This document shows, piece by piece, positions 1 through 8,637 of a stretch of 21,322 nucleotides of DNA. The notes below the pieces were generated by a model. The model was given only the letters and a program-made list of their open reading frames with translations. It did no database searches and had not been told where the DNA came from. How positions within the stretch are numbered: the first letter of the stretch is position 1; each line of letters begins with the position of its first letter. The position numbers and the translations under genes are program-made. The stretch comes from Purshia tridentata (Eukaryota > Streptophyta > Magnoliopsida > Rosales > Rosaceae): positions 7,912 to 29,233 of the forward strand of contig QANT01004513.1 in NCBI GenBank assembly GCA_003254885.1, written 5' to 3'.

Positions 1-1245
1 ATCACTCAACCATTTTGGTTCGGCTCGGACTCGGCTCAATCGAGGGTCCGGACGCTCAACCTCTTCAAATTGGACTCACATCGGGTTGAGGCTCCGATCA
101 CTCAACCATTTTGGTTCGGCTCGGACTCAGCTCAAACGAGGGTCCGGACGCTCAACCTCTTCAATCTGGACTTACCTCGGGTTGAGGCTCCGATCACTCA
201 ACCATTTTGGTTCGGCTCGGACTCGGCTCAATCGAGGGTTCGGACGCTCAACCTCTTCAACTTGGACTCACATCAGATTGAGGCTTCAATCACTCAACCA
301 TTTTGGTTTGGCTCGGACTCCGCTCAATCCAGGGTCCCGACGCTCAACCTCTTCAACTTGGACTCACCTCGGATTGAGGCTCCAATCACTGAACCATTTT
401 GGTTCGGCTCGGACTCGGCTCAATCGAGGGTCCGGACGCTCAACCTCTTCAACTTGGACTCAGCTCAGATTGAGGCTCCGATCGCTCAACCATTTTGGTT
501 CGGCTTGGACTCAGCTCAATCGAGGGTCCGGACGCTCAACCTCTTCAACTTGGACTCACCTCGGATTGAGGCTACAATCACTGAACCATTTTGGTTCGGC
601 TCGGACTCAGCTCAATCGAGGGTCCGGACGCTCAACCTCTTCAACTTGGACTCACATCAGATTGAGGATCCAATCACTCAACCATTTTGGATGGTTCGGC
701 TCGGACTCCGATCAATCTAGGGTCCGGATGCTCAACCTCTTCAACTTGGACTCACATCGGATTGAGGCTCCAATCACTCAACCATTTTGGTTCGGCACGG
801 ACGCCGCTTAATCAAGGGTCCGGACGCTCAACCTCTTCAACTTGGACTCACATCGGATTGAGGCTAGAATCACTCAACCATTTTGGTTTGGCTCGGACTC
901 GGCTCAATCGAGGGTCCGGACGTTCAACCTCTTCAACTTGGACTCACCTCGGATTGAGGCTCCAATCACTGAACCATTTTGGTTCGGCTCAATCGAGGGT
1001 CCAGACGCTCAACCTCTTCAACTTGGACTCACATCGGATTGAGGCTCCAATCACTGAACCATTTTGGTTCGGCTCGGACTCGGCTCAATCGAGGGTTCGG
1101 ACGCTCAACCTCTTCAACTTAGACTCACATCGGATTGAGGCTCCAATCACTCAACCATTTTGGTTCGGCTCGGACTCAGCTCAATCATCCCTTCGGACGC
1201 TCAACCTCTTCAACTTGGACTCACCTCGGTTGAGGCTCTTTTCTG
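1..1245. repeat. 96-bp tandem repeat array (13 monomers)
   Basis: The motif ATCACTCAACC or ATCACTGAACC recurs at 1, 97, 193, 289, 385, 481, 577, 673, 773, 869, 965, 1050 and 1146, giving a monomer of 96 bp. One unit near 690 carries a 4-bp insertion and the unit starting at 965 lacks about 11 bp. The array is cut by the left window edge, so the copy number is a minimum. Units differ by a few substitutions, many at CpG sites, and are much more GC-rich than the DNA to the right. Because 96 is a multiple of three and the monomer lacks stops in two plus frames, long frames of 32-residue peptide repeats run through it. I read this as a by-product, not a gene. The final monomer decays after 1240. 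Confidence 0.95.
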
Positions 1246-1680
1246 ACCAGTTTGCAGGAAGATGTGCAAAGTCAGCTGACTGACGTGCTCGGATCATCCA
1301 CCCGGACCACCGACCGTTCAGCTCACTGACCACCTAACCCATCGACCGACTTATGCTCGACTTGGCTCGGATCTTCATGGACCGTTCCGACCACCGACCG
1401 TTCAGATCACCGACTGCCTAACCCGTCGACCGACTTTGGCTCGGCTCGGCTCGACTCTTCATTAACCATTCGGCCCATCGACCGTCCGCTCGTCGACCAA
1501 TTTCAGATCGAATCAAGTCTCCCCGGACGGTCCGACTCATTGACCGTTCGGTTCGTCAACCGACTCGTGCTTTGCTCTTCTTCATGGGACCAATTAATCA
1601 CTCATATTACCATTTCAACACCTCTAAGTTGTTTGCAAAGGTCTGAGCAGATTTTTGCATCAACACTAAGTGTTGGAGTA
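1246..1680. repeat. decayed GC-rich repeat downstream of the 96-bp array
   Basis: Motifs such as CCACCGACCGTTCAG, CCTAACCCATCGACCGAC and GGCTCGGCTCGG recur two to three times with a loose spacing of about 100 bp. The base composition resembles the 96-bp array, but the monomer is different and heavily diverged. No reading frame with recognisable homology is present. It may be the rest of an LTR whose upstream part is the satellite array. Confidence 0.5.
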
Positions 1681-1682
1681 CA

Positions 1683-1700
1683 TGGCGCCGTGCCGAGACC
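1683..1700 (+). promoter_or_regulatory. possible retrotransposon primer-binding site (tRNA-Asp type)
   Basis: The sequence TGGCGCCGTGCCGAGACC starts directly after a TACA end at 1679-1682. Plant Athila/Tat-type Gypsy elements have TGGCGCCGTTGCCGGGG, complementary to the tRNA-Asp 3' end, immediately after the 5' LTR ending in CA. The match here needs a 1-base deletion and mismatches at the 3' side. If right, the 96-bp array and the following 435 bp lie within an LTR. No internal coding region follows. Confidence 0.3.
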
Positions 1701-1826
1701 AGCCATAGATCAAAGCAAAGAAACAAAATTCTCGCCAAAAGTAACAACATGAAAAGTATTGAAGAACTACATTTCCTTAACCACACGACAACATTCTGCC
1801 GTGGCTTTAGGAAATGCGGGTGTTTT

Positions 1827-1854
1827 GGGGGGGGGGGGGGGGGGGGNGGGGGGG
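1827..1854. other. 28-base G run containing one N (assembly patch)
   Basis: The run is G only, apart from an N at 1847. It lies just left of the minus-strand LTR at 1860. A run this long with an ambiguous base suggests a low-quality sequencing tract or joined contig ends. Any apparent frame through it should not be trusted. Confidence 0.85.
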
Positions 1855-1859
1855 CCATA

Positions 1860-2812
1860 TGTTTACACCCTAATATACTGACAGAACCATCCCTGAATTC
1901 CACCCTGGAACTCGGAGTGATCCTGCGGAAATCCAATATTAAGGAAATTTCTACCGAAAATTCGGCAGAACCTCGCCTAAAATTGGAATAACCCTTTCTC
2001 CAGGAAGACCTACAAAAGCACTTCTAAACACTCAGCGCCTGTACCACAAACAAAGGGGTCTCCGACCCAAGATTCAAAACCAATCAGTTAAGTATTTAAC
2101 TAAATTATCAGAGCGATACTACAAGTTTAACTAAAGAAATAAAATTTACAAGGATAGCTAGTTCCTACACATTACAAAAGTTCACTAGTTTTCCTCGACG
2201 TCCTTGGCCCGACTGTTCCACCGCTACAACCTTGGAGGAAAATTTAAAACAACAGTAAAGGGAAAACTAATGAGAAGACTCAGTGAGTGGAAGAAAATAA
2301 CAAGTGTTTAAACTTAAATCATAAAAATCCATTTATTAAAGTAAACTATAAAAATAACTGGGCACTAAGACCTCACGTCTCTCTCTTTAAAATCCCCCAG
2401 TTTCAAAACTCTTTTCTAAAATTTACCATTAAATACATGTAAAACGGCATCTGAAAATCCATTCTGGAAAGTTAGACCCACTTCACCATAATTACAAGTT
2501 TGCCCCTTACTTTAAACCTCCGTAGCTCCAAATGATGCATGCTACGTGTCTACGAACTCGTGGAGTCAAGCTCTACGTAACCATGTCAAAGTCAAATCTA
2601 AAATCCGAGCAATTTAAAAAGTAAACTTTTGGTCCCTTAACACGTTCCTAACTTTCTAACCATAGCTCTAAACGGGGCATACCGCATGTCGACGAACCCG
2701 TGAGCTTAAGACCTTCCTAACGGACCCAAGGTCAAAGCTAAAATCCCACTCGAATCAAAAGTCAACTCTAGGCCCACTTTAAAAATTACCTAGGAAAGTG
2801 CGGGCCGTTACA
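1860..2812 (-). mobile_element. internally deleted LTR of the TGTAACGACCC family (minus strand)
   Basis: Read on the minus strand it starts TGTAACGGCCCGCAC at 2812 and ends GGGTGTAAACA at 1860, so it has TG...CA ends over 953 bp. Its first ~345 bp match the starts of the LTRs at 8258, 17452 and 18074, including GTTGACTTTTG, the CCTTGGGTCCGTTAGGAAGG block and GGCAAACTTGTAATTATG. Its last ~450 bp match 20740-21185. The ~2.2 kb between these two parts in the full-length copy is missing, and the break falls inside the heat-shock-like array near 2465. Flanks are CCATA and TATAC, so there is no clean target duplication. Long LTRs starting TGTAAC are typical of Del/Tekay chromoviruses; this assignment is inference. 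Confidence 0.75.
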
Positions 2813-3783
2813 TATACGGCAAAGCCCAAAAGTCACTTAGCCCAACACATTTGAAGCAATACTAAGGAGACCAACGCTCATCATGTTGAAGCCCACTCGG
2901 ACGAGGCCCACGGCGAGAATTTAGAAGCAAGTTGCGGCCACATTTCTTCGAGAAAATAAAAGGAATCCCATTCAAGGCAAGAATTCTAGTAGGATTTGGA
3001 TGCATATATGGCAGTTTAGGGTTACTTGGGCATGAATGAAAATCAAGCTAAGAGTTTGAATTACACTAGGATTAGGGTTTCTGGGGAGACCTAAGGTTTG
3101 ACCCCTATATAAAGAAGCATGACAAGAAGAAACGGATCTCAACACACATACAACAAAAAGTTTCTCGGCAAAATTCTTAGATTTATCCAAGCTCGCTATT
3201 GCCATTAGTTCTTCAAGTTCTTAGGGATTTTCATATTTTTCCTTATTAGCTCTGCTAGAACTCAATTGTTTTAGTATTGACTTTGCTTTCTGTTATTTTG
3301 CTTTGATCTTAGTTCTCATATTCTTAGATGAGGTTTGTCGTTAGAACTACCATTGTCACTAGATTTCAAGACAATCAATTAGTTTATACTTTTCATATTC
3401 AAGTTCATAGCTTTTCTTTGTATCCAATCACTCGAGCACCTATACATAGAGTCTTTAATTTTAAGCGTACTGTCACTTTCTCGCCAAGTATTTAAAAGTC
3501 CTTGAGGATCAAGGCATAGAAAGAACTCAAGCGAGATGTTTGTTCCTTGCTTGCGGCACAATTGTTTGTTTGGAAGTTAGTTCACATTGCGAATATTACA
3601 CTTAATCATCCAATCACAACCACACTTTCTACATACCGGCCGTCTGGCCGTGCAGTGGCACGCCCGCACACTTATCAAGGACTACCAGTGTATTAACTGA
3701 AGTTCTTGACGCCGTCCCACCACGAATTTTAGGGGAAACACTTAGCAAGAACACTAATGAACACAATGGCTGGAGTGTAAGTT
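2813..3783. other. non-coding LTR or leader-like DNA, family unresolved
   Basis: No open frame with recognisable homology is present. The left part has a plus-strand promoter-like stretch with a TATA box near 3105. T-rich sequence follows, of the kind seen downstream of LTR transcription starts. The right part, 3600-3783, lies next to the primer-site-like sequence of the minus-strand LTR at 3804 and would be the start of that element's internal region. It has a short GC-rich patch, CCGGCCGTCTGGCCGTGC, near 3640. How the two parts join is not clear. Confidence 0.4.
3105..3114 (+). promoter_or_regulatory. TATA box (CTATATAAAG)
   Basis: CCCCTATATAAAG is a strong plant TATA match. It is followed about 30 bp later by a purine/CA-rich stretch (AACGGATCTCAACACACA) that would suit transcription initiation. 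No coding frame follows, so this is probably an LTR promoter. Confidence 0.45.
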
Positions 3784-3803
3784 TCCCACAGATTGCGCCA
3801 ATC
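3784..3803 (-). promoter_or_regulatory. primer-binding-site-like sequence beside the minus-strand 5' LTR
   Basis: On the minus strand the LTR end GTCAACA is followed by GATTGGCGCAATCTGTGGG. This closely resembles the TTGGCGCCGTCTGTGGGAA sequence found just inside the 5' LTR of many plant Gypsy elements. It fixes the orientation of the LTR at 3804-4713: transcription runs right to left. Confidence 0.6.
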
Positions 3804-4713
3804 TGTTGACGCTAAAAATCGTAGATCTTTGGTCAACGTCAAAAGTATAATCTGGAAGATGAAGGTGATTTGACTTTGATAGAGAACCTGGCTGCTTTAC
3901 TCAAGAACTTGGGCTAATTGCTAATAATAATCAATCAAGGATGAACTAACACCAGTGTGGTGTTAGCCAAACACTCTCCAATACTTAAGTTAGAAATGAA
4001 AGAAGAGATGTCTCTTAAGGGCTAGCTAGAGAATGATTTGGTAAGAGTAAGCAAGTAAGAAAATGTATGGAGAATAGAGAAGAAGAAGATAATTCTCTGT
4101 GTTTGTTTGTGTGGCTAATCAGTTGAGAACCCCTTGCATCAATGAGAAAGGGTTCTATTTATGGGCAAAATGCAGGAGACCTGCATGTGGATGGACGGGT
4201 GCGATGAAGCCACGTCAGCTTGTATGAACAGTATCATGCCCACTACCAAGTCACATTACTTTAAATGCAGGCATGGTGAAGTGGATGGTTGGTGTAGTAA
4301 CTATCTCATCCTAGTTGCCTTTGTCACAGAGGGTGAAGCACAGGTGATAAATACTCAAGTATCTACTTGGGAGGTCGTGCATTAGTGTTCGCCACCCACC
4401 ATTATAGAGACAAACCCGATCCATGTTGGTGATGAGCAAGTAGAAATATCCTTCATGACTGAGCTTGGTTCTCGGAATGCCGCATATGACTCATGACCAA
4501 GCCGAGCCACGCTATGTTCAACTAAACATGACAAGTGAAGTCCACGTCGACGAGTCAAATACTCTGTCCAAATGAGTTCGGTTCTAATGTGAAGTGTATC
4601 GACCGAGCCAAAAGACCTAGCTTCAAATAGTTGACTAGTCATGAATTAGTCAACCAAAACACGTGTCATGCTCTAATTAGGTGAGAAATGGTAGCCAAAC
4701 TCGATCACTAACA
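3804..4713 (-). mobile_element. 5' LTR of a Gypsy-type retrotransposon, minus strand
   Basis: On the minus strand the LTR starts TGTTAGTGATCG at 4713 and ends TAGCGTCAACA at 3804, a 910-bp unit with TGTT...AACA ends. A TATA-type box (CATAAATAGAACC) lies about 550 bp in. It is followed by a CT-rich stretch around 4040-4090, the usual layout of U3, R and U5. A primer-site-like sequence abuts its inner end. No second LTR, gag or pol is visible to the left within the window, so the element is truncated or interrupted after about 1 kb. The outer flank is CTAGG. Class is inferred from the primer-site motif. Confidence 0.7.
4154..4165 (-). promoter_or_regulatory. LTR TATA box (CCATAAATAGAA)
   Basis: On the minus strand TTTTGCCCATAAATAGAACC matches the TATA region commonly seen in plant Gypsy LTRs. 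It lies in the expected middle part of the 910-bp LTR. Confidence 0.55.
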
Positions 4714-5860
4714 CTAGGCTTTCCCAAGGAGAACAATTCCTTTAGGGCCAAAAGGTTCAATGGGTGAGTGTAAGGGTTGATCGGTTGACATGCACGGGGT
4801 TTCCTTCCAAGAAAAAGAAACATTTGAAAAAATGGAAGGGTTTTGAGATGAAGAAACCTCACCTTTACGCCAAGGAGTGACCAAACGTCCTCTTTTCAAA
4901 TCCTCTGTCCACTCCATCTCCTTCTTCAACAATGGACGTTAGTTTAGAGGAGGTTTGAGTTTCCTCTTCCAAAATCTACACCAAAAGCTCCTTGGGGTTG
5001 TTGGAAGAGTATGAAGGATAAAGGTTTGAGTTCACTAGGTTCCTTGATTAGTTGGGTCCGGTCTGGGAGTGGAGAGTGTCTGAATTCTCTCTCACTCCCT
5101 CACTTTCTCTGGCTTAGTGAAGGAAACGAAGAGTCACGTCTCTTCTTTGCTTGCATGTTCTAAGAGGGTTTGTGTGGGTGTGTGCTAATAATGAGTGTTT
5201 TAAACACTCATTTAAGCCTCCTCTCAAACGGCCCAAGTCTCCACAAATCTCATAGTCATCTCAACAAGCTTCTTCAATTGGTTTTAAAAGCAAGGAATTC
5301 CTCCTCCTATCAAACTGAAATCATGAGATTATGGTCAACGGTCCAAAGTGTGTAATAGCAAGTAAAAAAGAAAAACTCACGTGCTAGGTCTTAAGCTTTA
5401 GCTTTCTCTTTGCACCTAGAACTAATTTCACACCTTGAAACACACAAGTAAAATAACACAACCAAGAACAAAAAAAGAGCACCAACTAAAGTAATCGAAA
5501 GGTAACCAAAAGAAGATTAAGTTTAAGTTCACCAAGTTTCAAACATAGCTTTTTAATTACAAGATCCAAAAGTGAAAACAAAAGCTAACTAATTCTAAGG
5601 TTAGTTGCTTCAAAAAACAAGGTATGCCCCCAACGGTCCATAAGCCAAAAACCAGGGCCTTACTCAATTTCTCAAAATATATTTTCAATTCAAGTCCCAA
5701 ATCACCTCAATTTTATGCTATAACACTCAATTACACAATAAAACCATCAATTTTACTCAGTTTAAGCCAAAGCCAATTTGGGTCTTAAACCATCAAACTT
5801 GAATTTTACCAAATTCCTCAAAATTGACCAATCAAACTATGGGGGAAAGGAATTACGTAC
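4714..5860. other. unassigned AT-rich non-coding DNA between two LTRs
   Basis: I see no gene, RNA gene or clear repeat here. Short minus-strand frames exist at 4677-4932 without recognised similarity. The stretch 5380-5860 is A-rich on the plus strand, as in introns or UTRs of plant DNA. Inverted ATGAGTGTTTTAAACACTCAT near 5190 is a small perfect palindrome. The right end stops at the TGTAATATCC start of the next LTR. Confidence 0.5.
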
Positions 5861-5878
5861 TGTAATATCCCTAAAAAA

Positions 5879-5896
5879 ATATATATATATATATAA
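5879..5896. repeat. (AT)n microsatellite
   Basis: About nine AT units, followed by AAT repeats, sit just inside the LTR start. A second AT tract is at 6025-6048. Confidence 0.9.
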
Positions 5897-6024
5897 TAAT
5901 AATAAAATAAATTTAGTTATGGGCTTTAAAATGGGCTAAATTCTTAACTTTGGACTACACTCTTTTAGCCCAAGTAAAGAGGTGTTTTAAATGAGTAAAA
6001 AGCCCAACTAAATAAATAAAGGAA

Positions 6025-6048
6025 ATATATATATATATATATATATAT
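6025..6048. repeat. (AT)n microsatellite
   Basis: About twelve uninterrupted AT units follow GGAA. Confidence 0.9.
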
Positions 6049-6109
6049 GTTTGATGGCTAGATACATAGAAGGCAACTTCTACACTTGGATGTTTTTAGA
6101 TGGCTTAGT

Positions 6110-6280
6110 TTCTCATTGGTTGTGTGTGTGTGTATGTGTGAGCTTGCAATTGGTGAAGGTTGTTTCAAGTTTCTCATTGGTTGTGTGTCTGTGTGTGTGA
6201 GCTTGTGATTGGTAAATGTTGTTTTAAGATTCTCATTAGTTTCGTGTGTTTGTGTGCGAGCTTGTGATTGGTGAAAGAAA
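6110..6280. repeat. three ~60-bp tandem units carrying ATTGG boxes
   Basis: Units begin TTCTCATTGG or TTCTCATTAG at 6110, 6171 and 6230. Each has a TG-rich centre, a GAGCTTGTGATTGGT-type block and a T-rich tail. Each unit holds one or two ATTGG motifs, the reverse complement of the CCAAT box. Together with 6318 there are six ATTGG motifs in about 208 bp. They lie 140-350 bp upstream of the TATA box at 6465, where an LTR enhancer would be expected. Confidence 0.8.
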
Positions 6281-6282
6281 GG

Positions 6283-6371
6283 TGAGTCACTACTAGAATC
6301 TATGATTAATGGTGATGATTGGTTTTAAAAGGGTGAGTCACTACTAGTAGTGATTATAAAGGCATGAGTCA
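6283..6371. promoter_or_regulatory. three TGAGTCA (GCN4-like, bZIP) motifs
   Basis: Exact TGAGTCA occurs at 6283-6289, 6334-6340 and 6365-6371. The first two sit in a repeated context, GGTGAGTCACTACTAG. TGA(G/C)TCA is the core bound by plant bZIP factors of the GCN4-motif class. The cluster lies 94-182 bp upstream of the TATA box at 6465. Function is inferred. Confidence 0.5.
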
Positions 6372-6464
6372 TTACCTTAAGCCACCACCTTAAGTAATGA
6401 CTAGCCATTACAATGGCATAACTAGAGGAGCCAACTAAGTGGTTACTTGAACCAAGAAGTTGGC

Positions 6465-6472
6465 TATAAATA
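6465..6472 (+). promoter_or_regulatory. TATA box (TATAAATA)
   Basis: GGCTATAAATAGGGAGG is a consensus plant TATA box. It lies about 600 bp inside the LTR start and precedes a purine-rich leader. It is the clearest promoter signal in this LTR. Confidence 0.65.
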
Positions 6473-6510
6473 GGGAGGTTGTGTGAGTGATGAGCAGTCT
6501 TAAGCAACCA

Positions 6511-6600
6511 ACGAAAGAAATAAGAATATAGAGAGAAAGAGAGAAAGAAAGAAAGAAAGAAGAGGGAGAGAGCTAGAGAAAAAGGCATAGAAGAAGAAAG
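6511..6600. repeat. GA/GAAA-rich leader tract
   Basis: The stretch is almost all purine, with repeated GAAA and GAGA, just downstream of the predicted transcription start. Short frames read on either strand here are low-complexity artefacts. Confidence 0.8.
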
Positions 6601-8023
6601 GAAAACTTAAGAAGGTTAGAGTTAAATTTTAAACTTTATCCTTCTTAGTTGTTTAAAATTTGATTAAACTAACATCTTTTAGTCATTTGTGGTTTTTCTT
6701 TACTGTAGGAATTCACAGGTTTTAGCCTCTATAGAACTCAAGAGGTTAGGAAGAAAGGTGAGCTTAAGGAACCCATAGAGACATGGGTGTCCTTATCAAA
6801 TAATTGTTAAATTTGAGTTTTAAACTTTTTTTTATGTTTTTAAATGAAAATAACTCTTAAATTATCTTATTATAGTCCTAGAAACTTGTTTTGTGGTTTA
6901 AAATCGAAAGAAAATGAAAAACAAAGAAACTTAAAACAAAGAAACTTGAAAAATCTGAAAATTTTCTCAGAAAATTCACAGTTTTATATGGCTTCCTTTC
7001 AAAACTTATAACTAGAGTTTTAACCGCTCATTTTAAAAGATCTTTTTATGGTTGTAAAGATGGTGTTACAAGCTTTAAAATAATATAAGTTTGCTAAATT
7101 TCATCAAGTTTTGAGGTATCAAAATGAGGTTGAAAGTTGAAGAAAAATCTAAAAAATTTCTGGAAAAATGACAGTTCGAGTAGCTTACTTTGTGGTCATT
7201 TATCTCGAGTTTTCTAGCTCCGTTTTGAACAAATCTTATATGGTTATAAAGAAATGATGCAGATATTTAAAACAAGTATAAGTTTACATAATTTGATGAA
7301 GGATTAAAGCTTAAACATTAAGCCAAAGTTGAGATAAAAACTAGAAAACATGGGATGTTTTGAAGAATATGATGAATAGTCACTGGCTAGTGACGCCAGC
7401 GAGTGGCCGTGCTTGCGGCTGCTTGCGGCAGCATTTTTGGCCCAATCTTGACTATTCTAACTATGTTTTTCGTCACGAGTCTAATGATACTAATTTTAAG
7501 TCAATTGGACACCTATAAGTTAGAGTCTGAGTTATAGTCTTCTTAAGAGGAAAGTGAAATTAAACTAAATATTGTTATATTGTATCTAAACTATAAAATA
7601 TTGAATTGTTATAGACTCAGGCACGTGGAAACGAACCGAGAGAGAACCCTTCAAGAAATTAAGGTAGGTCGTACCCAATGACTGGACTATATAATTCTAT
7701 ATATAAATCATTCCCTGGTATAATCTTTGTGTGATATATACTATTTTATTCAATCCAAACTGTTCTCATTCTTGTTAGTTCAATTATTATGATTATTCTC
7801 TTATTATCATTGTTCAATCTTTATTATTGTTTATAAAATTAATTATGAAATTATATGGCTTGATGTTTATTACTATTTTTATCGTTTATCATTTATCATG
7901 ATATTGCAGATACAATTGTGGGGATGATCATAAAATTTTCATTACTAATTATGGTATTACATGTATAATCAAAAGTGCATGAGAAAAGTGTGGTTGTGAA
8001 CAATGTTAAGAAAACAATTAATT
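6601..8023. other. AT-rich interior of the TGTAATATCC element, no gene
   Basis: No frame of note. A small GC-rich island with CTTGCGGCTGCTTGCGGCAG lies near 7410. A short GC-richer stretch near 7615-7680 ends in AAGGTAGGTCG, resembling an exon followed by a splice donor. Its surroundings are far more AT-rich. This echoes the exon-like island of the TGTAACGACCC LTRs, but there is no second copy here for comparison. Confidence 0.4.
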
Positions 8024-8123
8024 GAGACACCGAGAAGAAAGGGAGATATACCTAGTGGTCTTGTGATTTATTGGAGACACTCAGGAGAAAGAGAGATGTA
8101 CCTGGTGATCTCATGATTGTTGA
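8024..8123. repeat. two 50-bp tandem units
   Basis: GAGACACCGAGAAGAAAGGG at 8024 and GAGACACTCAGGAGAAAGAG at 8074 start two related 50-bp units. Each contains an AGAT(A/G)TACCT(A/G)GTG block. They differ at roughly ten positions. Confidence 0.8.
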
Positions 8124-8303
8124 AGGAAAAGTGGAAAGAACAATATTTAAAATTTTTGGGGTTAAGGGACGGACGGGTGTTGGCTCATACATGGGACATT
8201 CGGGGCCACAGTGTAAGATGCACGGTATAGGACGTGTACGCCTATTTGTCTTGTGTGTGTAACGACCCGTACCTTCCTAAGTAAATGATAATAGGGCCCA
8301 ACG

Positions 8304-8485
8304 TTGACTTTTGGATCTAACAAGATTTTAGCTTTGACCTTGGGTCCGTTAGGAAGGTCTCGAGCTCACGAGTTCATAGACATGCGGCATGGGTGATTTA
8401 GAGTTACGGTTAAAAAGTTATGAACGTGATAAAAGAGCTCAAGGTTGACTTTTTAAATTACTTGGAGTTTAGAGTTGACTTTGAC
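8304..8485 (+). promoter_or_regulatory. cluster of five TTGAC (W-box core) motifs
   Basis: TTGAC occurs at 8304, 8334, 8445, 8475 and 8481, all on the plus strand; four are followed by T or C as in the W-box TTGAC(C/T). Most of them are retained in the copies at 18074, 17452 and 1860-2812. WRKY factors bind this core; the role here is inferred. Confidence 0.5.
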
Positions 8486-8610
8486 ATGGTTGCGTAGAGC
8501 TCGACTTCACGAGTTCGTAGACACGTAGCATGCGTCATTTGAAGCTACGGTTTCTGAAATACGGAGGTTCAAAGTGAGGGGCAAACTTGTAATTATGTTG
8601 AAATGGGTTT

Positions 8611-8637
8611 AAATTTCCAGAAATTTCTGGAAATTTC
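8611..8637. promoter_or_regulatory. heat-shock-element-like array (five alternating units)
   Basis: TTC at 8615, GAA at 8620, TTC at 8625, GAA at 8630 and TTC at 8635 form a perfect nTTCnnGAAnnTTCnnGAAnnTTC array. Positions 8611-8636 are also a perfect 26-bp palindrome. A TATA-like TTTTTAAATT follows at 8644-8653. It lies 357 bp from the LTR start, the same offset as in the 18074 copy. The heat-shock factor consensus is known; activity here is inferred. Confidence 0.6.

Larger units (their letters stand above)
5861..8257 (+). mobile_element. long LTR-type element starting TGTAATATCC (probable LTR)
   Basis: The start TGTAATATCCCTAAAAAAAT followed by AT and AAT repeats and ATGGGCTTTAAAATGGGC is the usual form of one class of long plant LTRs. 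A promoter region with CCAAT-type, TGAGTCA and TATAAATA motifs follows at 6110-6472, then a GA-rich leader. No gag or pol frame is present. The 3' end is not visible as a TG...CA pair: the sequence runs into the next LTR start at 8258, which may have inserted into it. Its layout parallels the TGTAACGACCC family, with promoter, leader and late tandem repeats. Confidence 0.6.

Noticed and set aside
1..1245. CRISPR-like regular repeats
   Set aside because: The monomers are contiguous with no unique spacers, and the surroundings are plant retrotransposons.
70..1283. Long overlapping plus-strand frames encoding 32-residue repeats
   Set aside because: Two different frames are open over the same DNA only because the 96-bp monomer lacks stops in both. 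No family similarity, promoter or start context supports a protein.
4677..4932. Minus-strand frames of 61-72 codons with fairly normal composition
   Set aside because: I recognise no family, the two frames overlap each other, and the stretch abuts an LTR end. Could be a remnant of a host exon, but there is not enough to call it.
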